Positions 11,681 through 24,700 of a DNA stretch of 64,000 nucleotides are shown piece after piece. Source of the stretch: Neoconidiobolus thromboides FSU 785 (taxonomy: Eukaryota; Entomophthoromycota; Entomophthoromycetes; Entomophthorales; Neoconidiobolaceae). A program made the position numbers and the translations under genes. How positions within the stretch are numbered: position 1 is the first letter of the stretch; each line of letters opens with the position of its first letter. Under the pieces are notes generated by a model. It ran no database searches. It was given only the letters and a program-made list of their open reading frames with translations, and was not told the DNA's origin. Location: positions 1-64,000 of the forward strand of contig MU626316.1 of the NCBI GenBank assembly GCA_025603075.1, in the 5' to 3' direction.

Positions 11681-12847
11681 TATTTCTTGGATTCTCAGCG
11701 AAATATCATTAAAAATGAACTTGGGAAGTATAAAAATTATCAAGAGAAATTTATCAGAGAAAACAGATTACTACTGAAATATTCAAACATCGATAGCGAT
11801 ACTATTAAACATTTAAATTATTCCTCAAATATAGTATCTATCGATCATTTAGAGATGCCTAATATTGATGATGATCGTGATAGCAATAACAATGATGATA
11901 TTGAAACGACCATTAACTTCCCAAAATTAAAAAGAATAGCTATAAACTGTTCTAATTACAAACAAGTATTAAAACAATTTAGTGATTATTTAAATCAACT
12001 CAAAGAACTTAAGATTATAGGATTTGAAATGATCATTGAGGAAATTATTACATACTTAACCCCAGGCATTTTAAAAGCATTAAAAATATACATATGAATG
12101 TCCATACCTTGATGTATTATATACTATTAAAGCAACGTTTGGCAAATTAAAAGTACTAACATTAAAATCAGATACAATAATCAGTACTTTTGCCAAAATA
12201 GACCCAAATGTAAACTTTGATTCAAACTTAATTATGATTTGAATGTACGATACTTTGATGATTTAAAAAAGCAAGGGTAAACTTAATAAATTATTATAAT
12301 AATTTCATTAATAATAATAGCAAGGTAATAGTATAAGATCAATTGAAAATAGCAATGTTATCACTATGGGGTATTTTAATTCATATAAAGCCAACCATGA
12401 ATCCCTTAAGTCACGAACGTTGAAAGAAGTTATTTTGGTGAATTATAAAGAGAACTACTAAAAGGGGTTGTTTTGCTACCAAATATTCAAAGTATTTTAT
12501 ATGACCATTTGAATTATAGAACTACTAAAACTCTGTATGGAATCGACTTAGGTAATGAAGATATTGACAGTGAAGGTTATGGTTCAATCAGATGCAAATT
12601 TATGAAACATATCAAAATTAATACTTTTCGTATTAATTTTAATCGCTTTCGTTCATTTCTATTTTTATTCCCAAATCTCGAAGTATTAAGAATCAAGGAC
12701 TTTAGCATATCAAGTTCATCGCAGAGAGTTAGTTATAGACTTACCACCCTATTATTACCAACTAAAACTTATTTAGCTCAAATGACTACAGTCGCTTGTG
12801 ATAGGCTTAGAAATATCCCAATGTTAGATTGGATTAGGCTACAATAA
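11681..12847 (+). pseudogene. Decayed leucine-rich-repeat/F-box-like gene
   Basis: An open stretch (11681-12097, no ATG at its head) reads DYFLDSQRNIIKNELGKYKN and further on FPKLKRIAINCSNYKQVLKQ, with regularly spaced Leu/Ile as in degenerate LRRs. Homologous-looking text continues in other frames: FGKLKVLTLKSDTIISTFAK near 12138, LKEVILVNYKENY near 12420, and a last open part (12473-12847) with FPNLEVLRIKDFSIS and LRNIPMLDWIRLQ. Stops at about 12240 and 12460 and a frame change before 12473 are not explained by introns. Many fungi carry large, fast-evolving families of such LRR proteins. I call it a pseudogene; a multi-exon gene with unusual splicing is less likely. Confidence 0.5.
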
Positions 12848-13353
12848 ATATTCTTAGTATTGCCTTAATTTAATATCAAGATTTTTATTTAATATCACTG
12901 ATATTAGCTAATAGCTTTTATTTACTATTGTTTTTGTATAAAATTTATATAAGTTAAAAACAACACCTTAGTTACACTTTTTTAATGCTTTTCCTTCTCG
13001 CCTTTTTTAAGCCCTCTTTTATTGTTTAACATCAAAATATCCACATTTATTAAATGAAGCCATTAACTGACGATAAATTAAATTAAATTGAATTATCCAA
13101 CTTTTCTTTATGTTTATAAATTTGTTAAAATAAAGTATAAAGTAACTTTTTGCAACTCATCTATTTTCAAAGTAGGGATGCGTAAACTAGGCTTAATTCT
13201 TTATCCTATTCTTCATCTCTCTCCTTTCTATTCTTACACCCACCTCCTGTCTACAATCAATTTTGCTTTTTCTCAAATAACAAACTATCTGAGAGAGAGC
13301 AAACTGACTCAGATTTAAAAGAAAATAGAACAGTTTTGTATAAAAAGATAGCT

Positions 13354-13459
13354 ATATGAAGGTGCTTTTTTTGGTTTCATCATTTTTTCTATTTTTTAAG
13401 CACTGTTTAAGCGGAAGGGTCATCAGTAAAATTCTCAAACAAAAGATACATTACCATAT
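13354..13459 (-). mobile_element. MITE copy 3
   Basis: Reverse orientation: ATATGAAGGTGCTTTTTTT left end, TTTTTAAGCACTGTTTAAGC core, right end TACATTACCATAT. Moderately diverged. Confidence 0.7.
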
Positions 13460-14254
13460 GTTATGTTCAATATTTAATATTTATACATTGTTTCTATACA
13501 GCTATATATTGTTACAAGACCATGGTATTGATACCCAATCCAAAATTAAAGAACAGGCCTTTTTGTTTTTATAAAGTGTTACATTAATTAAAACAAAGGT
13601 TAAATACTAAAGTAAGCAAACTTTAGAGATCACCCCATTCAGAGTATGATTTATAAGTGTTGAAATGGATTCCAAAATATACTTATTTTTGATAAGATCA
13701 GAAAAAAAAATAGAAGTTGCTTTGTTTCTATCTTCTATATGACTTCTCATCAATTAGTGAAGTAAACTAAATTAGCCGATAAAGAGGAAGCGGAAAGAAG
13801 ATTAAATCAAAGAAGCAAAGTTTTAGGAAAGATTTATAATTATATTAAAAGATTAAAACTTTACCCAAAGGTGCTATAATTAAAATAGAGTAAAGAACAA
13901 CTTTAAAAGTGATGAGGTGGACGAATGAGTCTTTATTGACCTTAAAGAAAGTGATAATATAACCTCATAGTTTAAAGGCGACAAAGCATAAGTGAACCTA
14001 TGGAGTGAAATAAGAGCAAGCACTGAACAATGAAAGTAAAAAGCCTGGTTGGCTCTAAAGCGTAAAAATATAATAAATAGGATAAATGAGGTATCTATAT
14101 GCTTCCAAAGAGTTATAAATAGTTTTGAGTTATGGAAAAAACAAATATATTATAATCCCTTTATTTGCTTCAATAGTTTATCTATTTTTATCTAAATAAA
14201 TTTTAGCTTTATAATGTAAACTTACATTTCAATATTAAAGCTGATATTTATAGT

Positions 14255-14355
14255 ATATGGGGCTGTTTTTTTTAGTTTCATTATTTTTCCATTTTTTTAA
14301 GCGCTATTTGGGTGGAAAGATTGTAGTAAAATTCTTAAAAAACACACCCCCATAT
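14255..14355 (-). mobile_element. MITE copy 4
   Basis: Reverse orientation, starts ATATGGGGCTGTTTTTTTT and ends ACACCCCCATAT, inserted at TA. Forms an inverted pair with copy 5 only 38 bp away. Confidence 0.8.
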
Positions 14356-14393
14356 CCATTTAAAATGATTTTTTGTTTTATTTATCAAAGGAT

Positions 14394-14496
14394 ATATGGA
14401 AATGTATTTTTTGTTCAAGAGTTTTACTAACAATCTTTCCGCTCAAGTATCACTTAAAAATGGAAAAAATAATGAAACAAAAAAACACCCTCATAT
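14394..14496 (+). mobile_element. MITE copy 5
   Basis: Forward orientation, ATATGGAAATGTATTTTTTG left end, AATCTTTCCGCTCAAGTATC core, AACACCCTCATAT right end. Opposite in direction to copy 4. Confidence 0.78.
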
Positions 14497-15471
14497 GTTA
14501 ATTTTATTCAAAAAAATATTGATATGATACACAATTAAACAGAATTGAAATAGTTAGTTAAAAAAACAAATATTTTTAAAAATGATAGTCTATCATTTAA
14601 ACTTAGTAATAGGAGTTGTAAAGTATTGTATATATTGATCTGATATATTATGAATAAATTCATCTTCATTAAACTCCAATTTATCAACATATCAACTGTT
14701 ATTAATCATTGATTTATATGTATGGTGAACTACACCTTGAAAATAATTTTAACTTTGTATAGTTCGGTATGTCTTATAATAATATTTAAGGATATATCTC
14801 ACTAACTTGATTTATTAGTAATAGCAATATCAAGGCTTAAGTCATTGTTTTTTATAATTTTATAATAGTTAGTTTAGCTAAGTTATATGAATCTATTATA
14901 TTTTTGTATTATGATATACTATGCAAAAAAACTGTTTTCTTTCAATATCTATAAACAAATAGAATATTCAAATTTATCGATAAAGTATTTATTAATTATT
15001 TTTTTTATTAATTTGAAAGATACTCTTTTTCTTAAGTATAAAAACTTCGAATACAACATATATATACTAAACAAATCTATTTATTAAAGTCCAATGATTA
15101 TCAATTATTAAAATTTAATAAATTATTGACTCATTACATTTTCTTAGAAACACACTTTATAAAATAATGAAAATTAGGAATTTAAGTTTTGAAATGATTT
15201 TGAATAAAAAATTTGATTTAAAGTTAAAACCTAAACAAAAGTTCCACTTCTATAAAAAAAATCAACTTGGTATTTCTATTGTTAAGTCAATTGGACAAAA
15301 TGTTATATTCTGGGTTTAATACTTTTAACTCATAATTAGTGTTATTGGAAAAGTGAAAACATTATAAATCATTTCATTGTATTTGAAACTCAACTGTATA
15401 CTACTAAAATATAATGGCAAAAAACATTATAAATACACTATGTTGGACTCCCAATTTAAGAAAAAAAACAA

Positions 15472-15544
15472 GTTTCCGTGGTGTAGTTGGTTATCACATC
15501 TGTCTAACACACAGAAGGTCTCCAGTTCGAATCTGGACGGAAAC
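15472..15544 (+). tRNA. tRNA-Val (anticodon AAC)
   Basis: A 73-nt cloverleaf: acceptor GTTTCCG pairs with CGGAAAC, anticodon stem TCTGT/ACAGA holds loop CTAACAC with anticodon AAC, and T-arm TCCAG/CTGGA encloses TTCGAAT. Box A is TGGTGTAGTTGG and box B AGTTCGAATCT. No intron. T runs at 15554-15557 and 15565-15571 would stop RNA polymerase III. A34 is expected to be inosine in the mature tRNA. Confidence 0.96.
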
Positions 15545-15680
15545 ATTAATTAATTTTATTAAATATTTTTTCCATCTTAAACATTTTTGTGAATCTATTC
15601 TTTGTTTTGATCAGTTAATAATTAGAGTAAATCACTCTTGAAAATTAACTTTTATCATTATTTGTTTTTTATTTGATTCA

Positions 15681-18281
15681 ATGAAATTCACCAATGTCAT
15701 ATTAAAACGAAATTCTTTATTCACTCTCAAAAATTTTAATAAAAATTTTCAAAATTTATTACCTTCGTTCCGATCTTCTATCGAAGTACCGAAATTCGAT
15801 ATCACTATATATAATGACAAAAACAAATTCAATAACTATATAAAACAGGAAGAGGTATATATAGATAGCCAGTTAAACAAAAAGAGAGATTATGTGGATG
15901 AGTTAATTATGAGTACATTAAAACAAAATAAGGTTACAACAGGAGAAGATAAAGTAATAAATCAAGAAGGGGATAAAACTTACTATCTAACATCAAAAGG
16001 GGAAGTTTGGTATAAGGAAAAAAGTGTTGAAAAAAAGGTAGTTAATAATTAGATTCCATTAAACAATCAAGGTATCAAGTTCGAATTTTTATATTTATTA
16101 TATAGTATCCAGTACTTACTTTATGGGATGTTGAGCAGATATTAGAGAAAGAAAGGGTTTATAATAAAATTGAAATGAAGTCGTTAGTGGTTGAGAATCA
16201 ACAGCTATTAAATCATAAAATGAAATTCCAGGTGAAATTATTACACGAAGAAAGTTATTATTTAATTTATTATGATTTAAAAGAAAGAAAGGTAATTTTT
16301 AAGGAGAAAGGAGTGTTTAATTCCATTGCTATAGAGAATAAAGTTTATTTCACGAAAATGGATTCAACATTAAGGGCTCATCAAGTTTGGTGTCTGGATG
16401 AGAAGAGGGGTGATAAACAGATCTTATACGATGAAAAAAGAACGAATTTTTTTGTGGATATTGGAGTGACGAGGGATCAAGCAAGTTTTATAGAATATAT
16501 AAATTTCTGTTACATATTAATGATTTTTTTTAGTGTTATTTAACAGTTAATAGTAATACTTTATCAGGTAGTGAAATTCATTTACTGGAGTTAAATAAGG
16601 ATAAGGATAAAGTTATACTGTTTCATGAATATCAGCCCAATTTGGATTTTTTTATGGAGAAGAATGAAGTAAATATTCGTATTATAATATTGTAATATTA
16701 TTTAATTTGATATATTAATATTGATGTTAGTTTGGATTCATATTATTTATACAAAATCAATTGAATGGTAAAATGGAATTATATTTACAAAAAGAAATCA
16801 ATTCTAAAAGGGAATTATTACACTTTAATGAGTTTGATAATTGCTTTATTAATGAAGTGGAAGTATTTAAAGTAGGTTTTTAAATAATACTGTTATTATT
16901 TTATATTTACTTATAATGATATTTTTGTAGAATTATTTAGCAATTTATACAACAGATAATGAATTTAAAAACCAATTGTATATTTATTCTTTTTTAACAA
17001 ATAAATTGATTAATATTAATAATTTTCCTAAATTGGGTTCTATATTACCTAATGGTAATCAATTGGTAAGTCAAAATATAATATAATATAATATAATAGT
17101 ATAATATAGTATAGTATATAATAATATTATTATTAATTAATATCAATAGGATTATAATTCCAATATAACTCAATTTTATTACTCTAATCCAATTATTACT
17201 GATAGGAAAATAAAAATAAATTTAATGGATAATAAATTAAAATTAAATAGTAATATTCATATGAATGAAGGTAAATATAATAAATAAACAATAAATAAAC
17301 AATAAATAAACAATAAATAAATAGATATAATATTTGAACGTGAATTTATATATAACAATTCGATTTCAATACCAATAACGATAATTTATAATCAAAAATT
17401 AATGAAAAAAAAGTGAATCTTTATTATAATAACAATCTAGATTCACTTATTAATTTTATTTATTGTAGTAAATATCGTCCAATCTTAATTTATAGTTATG
17501 GGGCATATGGAGTTAATTTATCGTTAAATTATAAATTATTATTTCATACTTTAATTAATATGGGTTGGATTATTATTTATGCTCACATTCGGTAAGTATT
17601 GTATTAATAATATTAATTACATTATTTTATTTTATTTTATGTAGTGGAGGTAGTGAATTAGGAATTAACTATTACAATCAAAGTAAAAAAGAATTAAAAT
17701 TTAATGGGGTTATGGATTTAATTCAAATTACTGAATTTGTTCAACAAAAATATTCAACTAAGAATTTATTTTTATATTCAGTATCAGCTGGTGCTATTGC
17801 TAGTATGAACTCATTTTATATGAAAAATGGTAAGTGTATTTTATATATTTGAGATTAGAAATAAGATTTAATTATATCGCTAATTATCTTTTTATTAGAG
17901 TTATATAGAGGTATTGTATTAGAAAAACCCTTTTTGAATATCCAAAAAAGTCTTGAAAATGAAAACGAAAATCAATTAAGTAATATGGAAATTGAAGAAT
18001 GGGGTACATTAGAAAACAATTTAAATATTATTAATCAATTATCCAAATTTAATTATTTAAACGATAATAAGGTCGTTGATAATAATATTTTGATTGTAGC
18101 TTCTTTGTTGGATTTAAGAGTGGATTTGTTGGACATTTTGCAATTTGTAGAAATGTATAGAAGAGAAAATAATGTGTACTTGTATATGTTGAAAGATGGG
18201 GGTCATATTAATAATGATTTTAACACTAAGTTAAAAGAATGCTCAATAATAGTTAGTTTTTTATTAAAAAAATTAAAATAA
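15681..18281 (+). CDS. S9A serine peptidase, oligopeptidase B-like, probably mitochondrial
   Basis: Ten exons: 15681-16037, 16106-16480, 16534-16668, 16731-16871, 16931-17065, 17150-17270, 17325-17412, 17469-17591, 17645-17829, 17899-18281; 680 aa, near the family's ~700. A basic, Asn/Leu/Phe-rich N-terminus (MKFTNVILKRNSLFTLKNFN) resembles a mitochondrial presequence. A beta-propeller part follows (HQVWCLDEKRGDKQILYDEK), then the hydrolase domain from LIYSYGAYG and HIRGGSELG. Catalytic residues by family position: Ser539 in YSVSAGA, Asp625 in LLDLRVD, His656 in DGGHINN. The nucleophile elbow lacks the usual GGSAGG glycines, so activity may be altered. Intron 2 (16481-16533) is GC-AG with donor GCAAGT; intron 7 (17413-17468) uses GTGAAT and removes an apparent frameshift. 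Such enzymes cut short peptides after basic residues. Confidence 0.85.
17277..17322 (+). repeat. 11-bp tandem repeat in an intron
   Basis: About four units of AATAAATAAAC lie inside the sixth intron of the oligopeptidase gene (17271-17324), just before its acceptor TAG. Confidence 0.7.
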
Positions 18282-18769
18282 AAATAAAATAATAATAACA
18301 TTGATACAAATTGTTATTATTAAGTTTTTTGCTATAGTTTCTTATGATAATAATAAAAGACATTGAAAAGTAATATATTATAAATGATTTTAAAATATTG
18401 GCTTAAATTTATTCCAACTTTTACTCTAAAACAATACTTTATCAATTACAAGTGTTACAGCTCATCTGCGACCTAATTAACTATTCGTTTAAGAATAAAA
18501 CTTGCTAAAATCTAAAAATTAGGCTTTGAAAATCATATAAGCAAATAGCTGGTTAAAATTTACTGCAAACTAGTTTGCAATAGAATTGTAACAGATATAT
18601 TTCTATTAAGCGGTGCTAAAAGATTATCAACCTTATCTAAACTAAAAATTAGATAAGAATTTTAAGCCTTTCTTTAGTAGCTATATAATTTATTAGTATA
18701 AAAAAATATTAGAAAATTAAAATTTAAGCAATATAATTTATTCAATAAGGTTAGCTAATAAAAACAGAC
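18282..18769. other. Intergenic between convergent genes
   Basis: Spacer between the peptidase and HAM1-like gene 3' ends; AT-rich, nothing recognised. Confidence 0.6.
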
Positions 18770-21108
18770 TTATTTTTTAACATTGAAAGCATCAGATTTC
18801 CATCCTTCTGGGCTAGGATCTAATGGCTTAGAGGTTTTATCCTTATTACCCAAGTCAATACCTTGAGTTACTGTTGTTTCAATACCTTCGAGGAAATTAC
18901 GAATACCTTCTCCAACCATCTTTTCAATATCTCTCTTAACTTGACTTTGAATAACTTTATTCAATAGCTTATAAATTGGTCCAAATTTAGTATGTTGGAA
19001 TTTGATATTGATTTCATTAACACGACAGCGTGAATCTAATACACGGAACGGACGTTCATCTTTAGAAATAGTTTGATTTGGTTTATCTGAAGTAGAGATA
19101 ACTGGTGGAGCTAATTTTAAGAAAATATCCATACCATCATTTGGAATAACTACATCAACTAAACCAGCATCTTCCATGTTCATTAATAATACCTTTCTCT
19201 TATAATAGAAAGCTACTTCTCTAGCTTGAGCTTGGATACCTTGCATCTTAATAGATACAGCATTAACAATACGTTCTTCTTCAGTATCAAATTCAGTATC
19301 AGTACGTACTCTAACAGTCTTTGGGACGATGTTGCTACAAGAGAGTTTAATATTATCCAAGATATATTCATTATCATCATCTTGTTCAGATATCCTTGGG
19401 ATTTCAAGGAGCTCAAGGCGTTTAGAAAGAACAGGGACGAATTTTTGGAAGTCTTGAAGTAAGTCATACTTGATGGTTGGTTTGCCATTGGCATCCAAGA
19501 ATAGCTCACGAGTAAGACCATCAAGATCTTTAACCATACGGTTAGTAGTTGGATCTTCCTTTAAGTCCTTCATGAAGCCACTAGCTTCATCCATAACAGA
19601 GCGGACGGGTTGGCGGTATTTGTTAAGGAGCATGTCACGAGTCTTTTCGAAACGATCAATGGCCTTATCAGTGTAATCCTTTTGATGGACAAATTTGTTG
19701 TCTTTAAGGGACTTGATCATAAACTCATGATTTTCATGCATAAGTTTGTTCAAGTCCTTGTCCTTTTCAACAAATTCAGCAAACTCATAGAGTCTTTCAA
19801 AGAGTTTGTCTAAACTGTGACCACCAGCGAAGTTCTCAACGGCCTTTTTGGCATTTCTCGAAGCTTCTTGTAAGTTATCAGATTCGTCGACCTCAGCACC
19901 AGCTTTGCTCTTGGCCTTTTCAGCGGCAGTAAGGGCATTCTTTCTTAATTTAGCTAATACATTTAGGAGGCCTTCAATAGCTCTTTGAGTTTCACGGTTG
20001 GTTTGGACTTCATCAAGGATACCAACTAAACGATTGGATAGGTTTTCCTTTTGTTCTTCACTAAGTTGTAAGTCATTGACAATGTTCTCAGCAGTTTTCT
20101 TAGCTTGGCCATAAGCGTCACCGGCTTGCTTCTTAGCTTCTTCAGTTAAGCTTTGAGCTTGGGAGGAGGCCTTATTAGCTTCATGTTTAGCGTGATCACC
20201 AGCTTCTTTGGTATTACCGGCAGCAGCCTTATCAGCAACTGGTTTGACCTTCTTACCGAGCTCTTGTGCAGCCTTGTCAGCAAGTTTAGAAGCAGTATCC
20301 TCTAAACCTTTAGTATCACCTCTTCTAGCTTTATCAGCAACATCTTTGGCATCACCATCCAAGTTCTCGTGGGCTTCATCAGCCATCTTATTAGCAGATT
20401 GTTCAGCAGAGCGCTTAGCCTTATCAGTGTCAAGATTACCTTGTTTGTCAGTAAGATCATCAGCGGTAGGTAAATGTTCAGCACCAGGAACATTATCTTT
20501 AAGGACATCACGGACAAGGTTATACAAATCAGCCAAGAGACTACGGAATTCATTATTGGTAACGGTTAATTTAGAAATAACAAGAAGTTCATTATAAGCT
20601 TTTCTAAGAAGTTTTTGAGAATCTTCAGCTTCTTTAGATACATCAGGAGTTTCAGCTGAAATTATATTAATTAAAAGAATAATTTACAAATAAACAAAAC
20701 TTACTGTCAAGTTCTTGAGAAGCAAGCTTAGCGTGATGAATTAAACGTTGGATAACATCACCTTTGTTCTTTTCTTCAACTAATTGCTTAGTTGAATCTA
20801 ATAAGTTTTCGACACGATCAGCTACTTTTTGACCAGTAGCTGATAAGTTGACTTCAGAAACAATGCTATCACCTTCCTTAAGGGAATCAATAGCACCAGT
20901 TATCTGATCACTAGTTGGCATTTTACCTTCACTAAAAGAGAATTAATATCTACTATTATAAAAAAAGCAAATAAACTTACCCTAAGGCACCAGCGACGGT
21001 GGTTAAATTATCTTTAGTTTGAACCACTTCATCTACTTTTAAACCTTTGGTATATTGGCTATCTTTAGGGGCGAATTCTTTTTCAAATTTGTTACGAATT
21101 TCTGGCAT
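18770..21108 (-). CDS. HAM1-like protein (HAM1_N/DUF5923 and HAM1_C/DUF4449) with LEA-like repeats
   Basis: Minus-strand exons 21108-20981, 20931-20705, 20655-18770; 746 aa, two introns of 49 nt. N-terminus MPEIRNKFEKEFAPKDSQYT continues into helical text (ATGQKVADRVENLLDSTKQL). The middle (about residues 200-300) is an Ala/Lys/Asp/Glu-rich coiled stretch with repeated ADKA-type units (KLADKAAQELGKKVKPVADK, EEAKKQAGDAYGQAKKTAEN) like group-3 LEA proteins. The C-terminal ~200 residues carry the conserved fungal block with TDTEFDTEEERIVNAVSIKM, FYYKRKVLLMNMEDAGLVDV and FGPIYKLLNKVIQSQVKRDI, assigned from memory to HAM1_C. No signal peptide or membrane segment. Function is not established; a lipid- or membrane-associated role is my inference from the amphipathic repeats. 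Codon bias suggests good expression. Confidence 0.8.
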
Positions 21109-21750
21109 TTTAAATAAAAGTTAATATATCTACAAATACAAATAGTTTTTTTTCTTATATACTCTGTATAACGCTCGACCCTTTATATACTTGTTTATCA
21201 ACATCATCAAGGTCTCATATTTTCCGTTTAATCCTGACGTAATCCATCAATTTCAGTTTTGGTGTAAAAAGTTCCTCGTCATTAATAAATTTTAATTAGC
21301 TATTATCCAATTAGTTTAATTATATACAAATCAAACCCCATTTATTGTTTCAGTTTACAATTAATATTGTATTTAGTTCAAGGAATGTTCAAATACTTAC
21401 TATAATCATGACATAATCAGCTAAACTCTTTGCTTTCACATTCAATTTAGTTAAATTTTTCAAGTTTGTCTTCAATTCATAATAAAAAAATTCATGATAA
21501 ATTTTGACGTAATCAATTCCAACTGAGTAATAGCATTTTTATTAACTCACTTTGAATTTCAGATTTAAGAACTAAATTAAAATAATCTCATGTTTGGAAA
21601 ATTATAATTTATTATTTTAATAATATATAAACTCAGCCTTTAGTGTTATTTTAAAATTTAAATAACTCTTGGCACTTAAAAAATTGCAATAAAATAAACT
21701 CGTTGATTTTTGGTTTTTATTACTTATAGTTGAAAATATATCTTATTACA
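21109..21750. other. Divergent intergenic region
   Basis: Shared upstream region of the HAM1-like gene (-) and the PX/DUF3818 gene (+), 642 bp. AT-rich; no motif I can defend. Confidence 0.6.
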
Positions 21751-24700
21751 ATGGAACAAACCTCCTCCCCAACCTCAGCAGTTCATCAATTGCTAGCCCC
21801 TTCCTTCAACACTGACGAAAAAGAGCTTGATAGCTCACCAGTTAAGCTAACCTCACGACAGGCAGTACAACTTAAAAGGGACTTAATAACCCGAGCTATT
21901 ACTGAAGAAACAGAGTATTTATTAAATAATAATATGGTACGAGCGATAAGAAATGACACTTTAAATTCCGAAAATGAAAAAGAGATCCCCTTTTTAAAGT
22001 ATTTCATTAATCAATATGTACTTACCTTTCCTTTTTTACAACAAACGGATGTTGAAAAGTTTTTGGATAAATTAGAAATATTCCAAGATGAAATTGAAAA
22101 GGCTGAGTTATCATCGGACGCTGAAAGATCAGATACTACAAAGAGAAAGGCCCTTACATTGAGATTCATTAAAATTTTGGTGTTGCTGTTTAATAATTCA
22201 ACTCCCTTGGATATGAATGGTTTTGGTATGGAAAAAGAAGAAAGCCAAAGTGTTTCAGTGGGTAAAGAGGAAATAAAAGGGAAAGATAATAGAAATCTAC
22301 TTCAGGAAAGTCAGATGGAAAAAAAAGATAGTGAAAAAGGAGTTGGTAATCCATACTTTGTGGATATTGTGGGTGTTCGTCTTGAAGAAGTCAAAGGTAC
22401 TTTTATGAATTCAAGCCATGCAGTAAGTTTTTTTAGTTTTTAATTAATTCGAGTATACTAAATAATCATCTGTTTTTTTAATAATAGAAATTTATTGTTA
22501 TGTTAGCTAAAGAAGAATCCAATCAAGTGGTTTATACCCTTAAAAGATATGATGATTTTAAAAGTTTATTAAAAAGAGTAGGAAAATTATATCCATTAAA
22601 AGAGTTACCTGCACTTCCTGCAAAAGTAAAAGAAACTCCTGGGCAATCATTTATGTTTCGAGAAAATGATCGATTGACACTGAGGTCAGTGCTAAGAAGG
22701 TTATTATCAGATCAAGAAATTGCATCTCATTTAGAAGTTTATAAGTTTTTGAATGAAAATCAACAAGAATTAACTAATGAAGATATAGAAGATATATCTC
22801 AACGTAAAATTCATATGTTGAATTTAGCAGAAGATAGAAAGAAATATGCCAGTTATATCAAAGAGAAAGCTAAAGATTATACTAAGTTATGGCAAGAATG
22901 TAAAAGCGAGTTATTGAAACCAGGTAAGTATTGAATTTGTTTATTACATAGTATATCATTATATTAAATAAATAAATTAGGAGGCTTAGATGAATTTGAA
23001 AGTATATTAAGAAACACAAGTGAAATGCAGCAATTACCAGCCCATTATAAAGGCGCATTTGAATGGGGAAAACTAAATTTAGCTTCTTTTTTATATACTT
23101 TCTTTTGTACTACAGATGATAGTGCACGATTTTATCAAGCATTATGTTCTACTCATAAATTGTTACCTTATCGTACCATTTCGACAATTTTAAAATATAC
23201 AAATCCAACTTCTATTGTTAAAGGAATTATTGATTTATTATTAGCACAACCTTTTGGCTCTAATTCTTTATTACAAAGAATTTTAACAGCTTCATTAATG
23301 GATCAGGCAAAAGATACACAAAAAGAAATTGAAAATATAGAAAAGAAAGTAAATGATGAAGCGATTTGTAATAAAATTAAAAATTTTGTTTATTCCCCTA
23401 ATAAGAGAAGTAGTAACTCAAAGTTTGAAGAAGAAATGTCGGAATTTGATAGAATTAATTTAATTATTAATGATTTTGACATTGAACCAGAATTAACTGC
23501 TGATTCTATTATTAATTATTCAAAAGCAAAACAATGGATGGAACAATATATTAATGGTAATAATTCACTTAATTTAACTTTATTCAAATATATAATTTAA
23601 TATTAATATCATATTTTAAAGACGAGAATCCACAAGTTTTAAGCGATCAAAATGGCAATTTGATTTATCAAGAATATTACTTCTTAGAAGCATTAAATCA
23701 ATTATTTATATTATATACAAGAAAAAGAGATTCGGAGGCAATTTCAAATTTAATGTTTCAAGGAGTTACAGGTGAATTAATGAAAGATCTTTTGGCTATT
23801 TTTTATGGACCATTAGCCCAAGTTTATAAGGTAATAATTCAAATTGATATAATAATTAATTATAATAACAAAATTATTAGGATGCTAATGTATCTGATTT
23901 TATAATGAAAACATCGCTATTCGTGGATGATTTAATTGAAGTAATCAAAAAAGTACAAACAGGAGAAATCGATAAAAATTTAGAAGCAGGTCAGTTACAA
24001 TTATTTATTAAATTAATTGAGCGTCATGAACAGGAATTTTATCACTTTATACATTCAATTTATTCCAATAATAGTAATGGATTGTTTAAAAATATATTGA
24101 GCTGGGCAGAAAAAATATTAAATTCCATTCGTAATGGAATTGTTGAGAAAGAAATTAATTTACAACAAATTGTAGATGAAAGTAAACAGGATGAAGAATT
24201 TAATAAAGGATTAAGGAAGGATTTAAAACTGTTAAATCAATTTACAGTTAAAAGAAAACAAAGACAAATCAATAATTTAAAAAAGAAGCTGATGACCGTT
24301 GGTGAGCATGATACTGATATGCAAATTGTTGAAGAAGAATTTCAACAACTTGATTTCAACGATAACAGAAGGAATTCGGTTAGTGATTTTGGTTTTGGTA
24401 ATATTACATTAGATGATTTAAGAGAATTACAAGAAATTGATCATTTCAATAATAATAATGGTGATAATAATAATAATAACAATGTTGATATTAATCAACA
24501 ATCTATTATTAATGCTAATCCATCAGAGCCTATGTTGATTTATTTAAATGATACAGCTAATACTAATAGTAATATCAATCCGAATAATGAAAAAAATAAT
24601 AATGAAAATGTTAATTACACAATTACCAGTGAAGACAGTATTAAAAAAATTAATTCATTTATTAAAAAGAAAGAGATAAAAAATATATCTCAAGAGCCTT

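Larger units (their letters stand above)
12848..15471. other. Gene-free region with three MITE copies
   Basis: Besides the MITEs at 13354, 14255 and 14394, a short coding-like remnant lies at about 13739-13880 (reads LADKEEAERRLNQRSKVLGK, with stops on both sides) of unknown origin. Nothing else recognised. Confidence 0.5.

Noticed and set aside
13356-13574. 72-codon frame MKVLFLVSSFFLFF as a secreted peptide
   Set aside because: The signal-peptide look comes from the T-rich end of MITE copy 3.
17405-17412. Frameshift at an A8 run in the oligopeptidase gene
   Set aside because: A 56-nt intron with a GTGAAT donor and TTGTAG acceptor restores the frame and gives a better match to the family, so no error or mutation is needed.
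19213-20597. Several open frames on both strands inside the HAM1-like gene
   Set aside because: Shadows of the long biased-codon exon; none has homology or a better start.
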